A DNA stretch of 64,000 bases from Mycobacterium sp. GTDB lineage: Bacteria; Actinomycetota; Actinomycetes; Mycobacteriales; Mycobacteriaceae. The translations under genes were made by a program, and so were the position numbers. The DNA lies in the NCBI GenBank assembly GCA_018882965.1, contig VEQY01000001.1, positions 62,001 to 126,000 of the forward strand, read 5' to 3'. Position 1 is the first letter of the stretch. Each line of letters opens with the position of its first letter. Shown here one piece after another: positions 58,826-64,000 of the stretch. A model generated the notes under the pieces. That model was given only the letters and a program-made list of their open reading frames with translations. It did no database searches and had not been told where the DNA came from.

Positions 58826-59314
58826 ATGGCGGCCGGTCGCAGCGCGGGGGTCGTGCTCTACCGGGTGCGGGACGGCATCGTCGAGGTGCTGATCGGGCAT
58901 CCCGGTGGCCCGTTCTGGGCGAGCCGGGACGACGGCGCCTGGTCGATTCCGAAGGGTGAGTACGACCCCGAGGATTCGCCGTGGGAGGCCGCGGTCCGGG
59001 AATTCGCCGAAGAACTGGGCTGCCCGGTGCCGGGCGGGCCGGTGATCGCTCTCGGAGACGCCACGCAGCCGGGCGGAAAGCGCGTCACCATCTTCGCGGT
59101 GGGCGCCGACCTCGACATCAGCCGCGTGCACAGCAACACCTTCACCCTGGAGTGGCCGCGGGGTTCGGGGCGGCTGCGGGAGTATCCGGAACTGGATCGG
59201 GTGGCGTGGCTGCCGGTCGCACAGGCCCGCCGCAAGCTATTGACGGGTCAGCGAGAGTTTCTGGACCGGCTGATGGCGAGTCCCGAGGTGGCCGGGTTTC
59301 GCGAGGGCCGCTAA
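58826..59314 (+). CDS. NUDIX hydrolase
   Basis: 162 residues. The Nudix box is GEYDPEDSPWEAAVREFAEE followed by LG: the REXXEE core is intact, and the first acidic position is Asp where Glu is usual. It hydrolyses a nucleoside diphosphate linked to another moiety; the substrate is unknown. The start is two bases after the malQ stop. Its last four bases overlap the convergent channel gene. Confidence 0.88.
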   Translation: MAAGRSAGVVLYRVRDGIVEVLIGHPGGPFWASRDDGAWSIPKGEYDPEDSPWEAAVREFAEELGCPVPGGPVIALGDATQPGGKRVTIFAVGADLDISRVHSNTFTLEWPRGSGRLREYPELDRVAWLPVAQARRKLLTGQREFLDRLMASPEVAGFREGR

Positions 59315-60726
59315 CGGATGCCCTGCGCGGCCTCGGAGAGGGCGGTGGTGGCGGCCTTGCGACGCATCTCGATTGCCTCCCCGATCTGCCGGGCCAGCCG
59401 ATGATCCTGGCGCACAATGGTTTCCATTGCTTTGCGCTTCACGGCGATGATCGTGACATCGGTTCGAGCGAGCACGCCGACGAGCATGCGCTGGCGGGTC
59501 AGGGCGGTGCCGCCGAAGTAGTCCCCGACGCCGAGGTCACCCAGATCCAGTCGGCGGCCGTCCTCGGCTTGGGCGTACATCCCGACCGACCCCTCGGTGA
59601 TGAAACAGACCGCGGAGGGCACGCTGTTGACGGGCTGGATGACCTCTCCCTCGGCGTAGGGCATGAGCTGAGCTCCGTCGGTCATCACAGCCATGGCCTG
59701 CTCATCGAGTCCGAGCGCGCCAGCGATCGCGCGAGTGTGTTCGGCGATGTAGGCGCGCTTCTCCTTACGGCCTGTCTTGATGCCGTCGAGATGCAGCCCT
59801 GCCCGCTGCGCGGCGTACCACGCCCGGTGCAGCATCAAGGCGTTGGTCGAGCCTTCGTCGGCCGGCGACGCAACGGGGATTGCCACGCGATAGCCTCCGC
59901 CGCCGAGGGCGACCACGGCCGGCGCCAGCCCGGGCAGTTTGGCCGGCAGGGTCTCCGCGATCGACAGCAGCGCGGCCCTCACCTCGCCGGGTGGGTCATC
60001 GGCAGCGAAGGTCAGCGTCGACTTCGCCTTGAAGTAGTCCGCGACCGTGCGGCTCAGGTTGACGAAGGCGTCACCGGCCAGCGCCGCGTTCGGCACGATC
60101 TGCACGCCGTTCTCGGTGTCGATGTGCACGGCGCGCCAGTTCACCTCGACCACCCGACCCTTGCCGAAATCGGTGTCCAGCCAGTCACCGATCCGGAAGG
60201 GCTGCTCGAACAGCAGCAGTAGACCGGAGATGACCGGGCCGACCGCACTCTGAACGGCCAGGCCGATGACGATCGACGTCACACCCACCGCGGTGATCAG
60301 GCCGCCGATATTCGCCCCCCACACCCAGGAGAGCAACAGGCCGATCCCGATCACGATCAGGACCAGCCTGCCCAGATCGACGAAGATCCCGGGAAGCCGC
60401 TCCCGCCAACTCCCGGTCCGGGCCTCTCCGAACAGCGCGGCGTTGGCCCCCGAGAGCAGCAGCAGCATGATCAGGAAGCCGACCACCGTTGCGGCGACCT
60501 TGGACCAGGTGGGATCGGCGTCGGCCGCCTCCAGCTGTTGCAGCAGAAGATACGCAGCAAAAGCCGGTAGCAGCCAATTACGCAGCAGCGCAACAGGTCT
60601 GGCGAAAGAACTCTGGCGACGAGCCAGGGCACTGTGTACCTCGCTGAGCGTCAGCAGGGCCAGCGGCAGGCCGACGACGACGACGAGGGCCGGCCAGAAC
60701 CAGGACTGCCCGGTCAGGGCGCCCAT
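59311..60726 (-). CDS. MscS-family channel with degenerate cNMP-binding domain, paralogue 2
   Basis: 471 residues. Membrane segments at the N-terminus, the pore and MscS domain at about 130-215 (VGVTSIVIGLAVQSAVGPVI, LLLFEQPFRIGDWLD), and a cyclic-nucleotide-binding-like fold at about 345-440. The phosphate-binding cassette at 402-421 reads DYFGGTALTRQRMLVGVLA: the Gly-Glu is Gly-Gly, and the phosphate-contacting Arg is not at the expected place. It is a paralogue of the channel at 5.1-6.6 kb. It begins 34 bp after the stop of its receptor partner, on the same strand, and its stop overlaps the convergent NUDIX gene. Confidence 0.86.
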   Translation of the reverse strand: MGALTGQSWFWPALVVVVGLPLALLTLSEVHSALARRQSSFARPVALLRNWLLPAFAAYLLLQQLEAADADPTWSKVAATVVGFLIMLLLLSGANAALFGEARTGSWRERLPGIFVDLGRLVLIVIGIGLLLSWVWGANIGGLITAVGVTSIVIGLAVQSAVGPVISGLLLLFEQPFRIGDWLDTDFGKGRVVEVNWRAVHIDTENGVQIVPNAALAGDAFVNLSRTVADYFKAKSTLTFAADDPPGEVRAALLSIAETLPAKLPGLAPAVVALGGGGYRVAIPVASPADEGSTNALMLHRAWYAAQRAGLHLDGIKTGRKEKRAYIAEHTRAIAGALGLDEQAMAVMTDGAQLMPYAEGEVIQPVNSVPSAVCFITEGSVGMYAQAEDGRRLDLGDLGVGDYFGGTALTRQRMLVGVLARTDVTIIAVKRKAMETIVRQDHRLARQIGEAIEMRRKAATTALSEAAQGIR

Positions 60727-60760
60727 CGGAGATCCCCTCCCGGTCCGCGGAGCTCGAGAC

Positions 60761-62941
60761 TCATGCCGGCTGCCGGGTCCCGACGTCGAGGCGCCATACC
60801 CGCTCAGTGCCGGAGGCGTCGGTGATGGTTCCGGCCTCGACGAGCGGGTAGATGCCGATGACCGCGTCGTGCACTCGTTCGCTGACGAACACCCCCGCCG
60901 CCTTCGTCGAGGCGTGCACGCGGTGGGCGAGGTCGACCGCTTCGCCCCACAACGCGTAAATCGTCGACCGTTCGCCGACCAAGCCGCTGGTGACCGGGCC
61001 GCTGTCGATACCGACCCGCATGGACAGGTGCGCGTCGTGCTGATCGTTGAAGCGATCGAGGATCTCGGTCAACTCCCTGGCGTAGGCGATGGTGCGGCTG
61101 GCGTGGTCCACCCTGGGAACCACCAGGCCGCACGTCGCCAGCAGACCGTTGTCCTGCATGCTGCGCACCCGTTCGACACCATGGCGATCTGCGGCGCCGT
61201 CGAAGGCCTCCACGAGCGAGTTGAGAATGGCGACCGAGTCCTCGCTGGCCATCGCCCGCGCGAAATCGTCGAAACCCAGCAACTGCGCGTAGATCACCGA
61301 CACGTCGCGATGCTGGGTGCTGATGTTCTCCTCACCGTCGCGGAAGCGCCGCGCAACCGGTTCGGGCATGAGGCTCTTGAGCAGTTCGTCGTTCTCGTCG
61401 CGCTGAGCGTCGATGAGTTGTTGCTTGGTCTGCAGGCTCGCACTCATGTCGTTGAAGGCGGACGCCAACTCCCCGAACTCGTCTGTGGAGGTGACCGCAA
61501 CCGTGGCACCGAGGTCGCCGCCACTGACCCGACGGACGGCCTCGACGAGCTTCTTGACCGGCCGGGTCAGGATCCGGGCGAACAGCAGCGCGAGCAGACA
61601 CACCGCCAGCACCACCGCTGCGGTGGACAGGGCGATGTTGCGGGCGAATCTGCTCACCGGCGCCAACGCCTCTGACTTGTCGATCTTGGCGATGATCGCC
61701 CAGTCCAGACCGGGAATCTTCAGCGGTGCGTAGGCGAGAAGTGACTCCGGGCCGAGATAGCTCTGGGCCGTGGTCACCCCGCTCTGGCCGGACAGCGCGA
61801 GGTTGACCGCGGTCGTGTTCACCGGTTGCAGCAGCACACTGTCGCCGACCGCGACCTGGCGCTGGGCGATAGCCTCGTCGGTTCCGTTGGCGACGACATC
61901 AGCCACGAAACGTTGTGGATCGACCAGCAATTCCCGGGAAACCGAGCGCATCACCCGATCCTGACCGGCCAGGTAAGTCTCACCGGTGCGGCCCAGGCCG
62001 TCGGCGATCCAGCCCTGTTTACCGGTCATCACGTCGTTGATGCCGGCCGCCGAGAGTTGCAGGGCCAGAACGCCGTGGATTCCGCTGGCGTCACCGATCG
62101 GGGTGAGCACCCAGGGCGTCGGGGCGCCGTAGGCCGGGGCGTAGTTCTCGAAGTCGGTGAAGATCACCTCATCGACTGAGGTCGCCCGCATCGACCGGCG
62201 GTAGGCGTCGGCGAGGATGGTCGTCGTGTACGGCGCAGCCAGCAGGTTGGCGCCCAGATCGACCTGTTTGTAGGTCGAGTAGACGACGTTACCGGCGGTG
62301 TCGATCAGCATCGCGTCGTCGAAGCCGAAGCGCTGCGTGAAGTCGGCGAAGAACGGTTGGTAGCGGGCGTTGAGTTTGGACCACTCGCTCGGATCGCCGG
62401 CCGACTGGATCTTGATGGCCGCTTCGAAGTCGCCCTTGGCCGCAACGGTGTAGGCGTTCTGCAGGTAGGTCTGTGCATTGGAGGTCGGCAGATACAGTTC
62501 CGGGTCGGCCTGCGCCCCGCTGCCCTTCTCCAGTTCGGGGCCGAAGACGCCGGAGTAGAACCGGGCGACCGCCTCGGTCGCTCCCGGCGGCAGTGGTGTC
62601 TTCTGCAACTCGGCGAACGCCCCGGCGAACTCCTTGACGGCGTTGATAGTGGCGCTGGAGTGGGTCAGCACCGTCGCGGCGTCGCTGATGCTCTCGTAGT
62701 ACGACGCGATCTCGCGGTGCCGGGATTCGCGCAGCTGCACCAGCCTCTGATACTCGGCCTGGCGCAGCGAGTTGGTGCCGGAGGTGTATCCGATGATCCC
62801 GGCGACCAGGACCGAGCCGACGCTGACCGTCAGCAGCATGACGAGCAGCTTGGATTGGAACCCCAGCGAGCGAAGCGCGCTCGGCTTGGCAATACGGACC
62901 ACGGTGAGCTCCGAATCTGCGGTGTTGTCGTCCTGAATCAC
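60761..62941 (-). CDS. Membrane receptor: cache-like sensor, HAMP, degenerate cyclase domain, paralogue 2
   Basis: 726 residues from GTG 62941; longer frames would run into the divergent photolyase gene. Helix 1 is at about 32-52, the cache-like region to about 430, helix 2 at about 435-456, HAMP to about 505, and the cyclase-like domain at about 540-715. It is clearly paralogous to the protein at 2.9-5.1 kb, including the linker RSLMPE/KSLMPE. Here the first metal position is Gln553 (IYAQLLGF), the second Asn598, the purine-site Asp is Ala663 (YALWG) and the transition-state Asn is Asp670; Arg674 is kept. Catalysis is very unlikely. It is followed by the MscS-type channel. Confidence 0.87.
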   Translation of the reverse strand: MIQDDNTADSELTVVRIAKPSALRSLGFQSKLLVMLLTVSVGSVLVAGIIGYTSGTNSLRQAEYQRLVQLRESRHREIASYYESISDAATVLTHSSATINAVKEFAGAFAELQKTPLPPGATEAVARFYSGVFGPELEKGSGAQADPELYLPTSNAQTYLQNAYTVAAKGDFEAAIKIQSAGDPSEWSKLNARYQPFFADFTQRFGFDDAMLIDTAGNVVYSTYKQVDLGANLLAAPYTTTILADAYRRSMRATSVDEVIFTDFENYAPAYGAPTPWVLTPIGDASGIHGVLALQLSAAGINDVMTGKQGWIADGLGRTGETYLAGQDRVMRSVSRELLVDPQRFVADVVANGTDEAIAQRQVAVGDSVLLQPVNTTAVNLALSGQSGVTTAQSYLGPESLLAYAPLKIPGLDWAIIAKIDKSEALAPVSRFARNIALSTAAVVLAVCLLALLFARILTRPVKKLVEAVRRVSGGDLGATVAVTSTDEFGELASAFNDMSASLQTKQQLIDAQRDENDELLKSLMPEPVARRFRDGEENISTQHRDVSVIYAQLLGFDDFARAMASEDSVAILNSLVEAFDGAADRHGVERVRSMQDNGLLATCGLVVPRVDHASRTIAYARELTEILDRFNDQHDAHLSMRVGIDSGPVTSGLVGERSTIYALWGEAVDLAHRVHASTKAAGVFVSERVHDAVIGIYPLVEAGTITDASGTERVWRLDVGTRQPA

Positions 62942-63004
62942 ATTGCGCCGATGGCCGGATCGTAGCGCAGCCCGCTGAGCCGCCGGATCGGTAGCATTGC
63001 CGCG

Positions 63005-64000
63005 GTGGCCGCCGAGGAAACCCCGCTGTGGCTCTTCGCCGATCAGCTCAGCCCCCGGGCCTATGGTGGTGAACACGCCGAGCGGCCCGTTCTGCTCGTG
63101 GAGGCGACCGCGGCGCTGGGCCGGCGGCGCTACCACCGTCAGAAGCTGCACCTGATTTTGTCGGCACTGCGCCACGCCGAGCAGGATCTCGGCGATCGCG
63201 CCACGCTGATCCGGGCCGACACCTACTCGGAGGCTTTGCGGTCGTACGGCAGGCCGGTTGTCGTCTGCGAACCGACGTCCTTTGCCGCCGAGCGCTTCGT
63301 AGGCCGGTTACGCGAGGAGGGGCGGGTTGCCGAGGTGCTCCCGACGCCGACCTTCGCCCTGTCGCGCACCGAGTTCACCGAGTGGGCGGGCGAGCGCACC
63401 CGGTTCCGGCTCGAGGACTTCTACCGCGCACAGCGGCGCCGCTTCGGCGTCCTGCTCGACGGCGACGAACCGGCGGGCGGCCGGTGGAACTTCGACACCG
63501 AGAACCGGGAGGCGCCGCCCCGGGGTGCGGACTCGCTGGACGTCGAGCCGCCCTACTGTCCCGACGAGGACGCCATCGACGCCGGGGTGCGCCGAGACCT
63601 TGACGGGATGAAGCTGCCCACGATCGGGGCGGACGGCCCGCGGCTGTTCCCGGTGACCCCGGCGGAGGCGGACGCCGCCCTGCGGCATTTCGTCGACCAC
63701 CGTCTGGCCCTGTTCGGCCGCTACGAGGACGCCATGCTGGGTTCTGACTGGGCTATGGCGCATTCGCTGCTGTCGGTCCCGCTCAACCTCGGCGTGCTGC
63801 ACCCGTTGGATGCGGTGTCCGCCGCCGAGCAGGCCTATCGCGACGGGTCGGCACCGCTGGCCGCGGTCGAGGGTTTCATCCGGCAGATCCTGGGCTGGCG
63901 CGAGTACATCTGGCACCTGTATTGGCATTTCGGGCCGCAGTATCTCGAGAGCAACTCTTTGGACGCGAACACGCCGCTGCCCGACTGGTGGACCGATCTG
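63005..64000 (+). CDS. Cryptochrome/photolyase-related protein (FeS-BCP/PhrB-like), 3' end outside window
   Basis: 332 residues are present from GTG 63005; the frame is open to the window end. The N-terminal alpha/beta part starts TPLWLFADQLSPRAYGGEHA and contains RRRYHRQKLHLILSALRH; the helical FAD-binding part contains LLSVPLNLGVLHPLDAV and GFIRQILGWREYIWHLYWH. This is the pattern of the prokaryotic (6-4) photolyase/CryB group with an FeS cluster; the cluster Cys residues would lie beyond the window or in its end. It should repair UV lesions or sense light. It is divergent from the receptor gene with 63 bp between starts. Confidence 0.85.
   Translation, partial: MAAEETPLWLFADQLSPRAYGGEHAERPVLLVEATAALGRRRYHRQKLHLILSALRHAEQDLGDRATLIRADTYSEALRSYGRPVVVCEPTSFAAERFVGRLREEGRVAEVLPTPTFALSRTEFTEWAGERTRFRLEDFYRAQRRRFGVLLDGDEPAGGRWNFDTENREAPPRGADSLDVEPPYCPDEDAIDAGVRRDLDGMKLPTIGADGPRLFPVTPAEADAALRHFVDHRLALFGRYEDAMLGSDWAMAHSLLSVPLNLGVLHPLDAVSAAEQAYRDGSAPLAAVEGFIRQILGWREYIWHLYWHFGPQYLESNSLDANTPLPDWWTDL

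Noticed and set aside
62942..63175. N-terminal extension of the second receptor gene
   Set aside because: It would overlap the photolyase coding region on the other strand; homology with the first receptor starts after GTG 62941.

Overview
The window is high-GC actinobacterial DNA and is best read as a chromosome segment of a fast-growing mycobacterium (Mycolicibacterium-like). The reasons are an antigen 85 mycolyltransferase, Apa, GarA, SecA2, BacA-type ABC transporters and NDH-2, in an order that largely follows the M. tuberculosis Rv1867-Rv1814 segment as I recall it. Several pieces of the slow-grower map are missing: no urease genes beside ndh, no PE_PGRS gene beside bacA, and no ESX-5 locus beside malQ. 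No rRNA, tRNA, CRISPR array, insertion sequence or prophage was seen. All family and synteny statements are from memory; nothing was searched.

Layout. 1-2.9 kb: an EthD-domain protein (cut by the window edge), a PaaI-type thioesterase, a GH13 alpha-amylase-family enzyme and a decayed DUF1810 gene. 2.9-7.7 kb: a membrane receptor with a cyclase-like domain, coupled to an MscS channel with a cyclic-nucleotide-binding-like tail, then an antigen 85 paralogue closed by a strong terminator. 7.8-13.2 kb: a probable acyl-CoA catabolic operon (double CoA-transferase, aldehyde dehydrogenase, thiolase-like protein). 13.2-19 kb: CPBP protease, alpha/beta hydrolase, alcohol dehydrogenase, Apa and a ModBC transporter without ModA. 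19-25.5 kb: SDR, luciferase-like F420 oxidoreductase, ndh with an orphan PrrB-like histidine kinase, a small thioesterase and gnd. 25.5-33.7 kb: guaB1, two CNNM/HlyC-type membrane proteins, malate synthase G and a membrane-anchored VWA-type protein.

33.7-44.8 kb (all minus strand): gcvP under a tandem glycine riboswitch, the regulators ResR, FtsR and GarA with a BFN-domain protein, gcvH, pgsA2, secA2 and ilvG. This places glycine cleavage, glyoxylate use (glcB on the other strand), a switch of 2-oxoglutarate metabolism (GarA) and two MerR-type growth/division regulators side by side. 44.9-51.7 kb: two tandem BacA-type transporters, an FAD flavoprotein, a secreted S1-like protease and a mannose-lectin/LysM protein. 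51.8-55.9 kb: a PuuB-like amine oxidase and a compact operon of sterol desaturase with KhtT/KhtU K+/H+ antiporter subunits. 56-59.3 kb: paired SMR transporters, malQ and a NUDIX hydrolase in one coupled operon. 59.3-63 kb: a second, inverted copy of the receptor/channel pair. 63-64 kb: the start of a photolyase-related protein.

The most interesting signal is the duplicated, oppositely oriented pair 'cache-HAMP-cyclase-like receptor + MscS channel with a cNMP-binding-like tail' near the two ends. In both receptors the class III cyclase active site has lost essential residues, and different ones in each. The nucleotide-binding cassettes of both channels are also eroded. This suggests receptor-gated channels that work without cAMP synthesis. 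Other leads are a Walker A Lys-to-Arg change in the second BacA copy, an orphan PrrB paralogue behind ndh, a 52-codon upstream ORF coupled to a CNNM gene, and phased 16-bp repeats in front of gnd. Many genes have a TANNNT -10 box 6-8 nt before a GTG or ATG, which predicts leaderless mRNAs.
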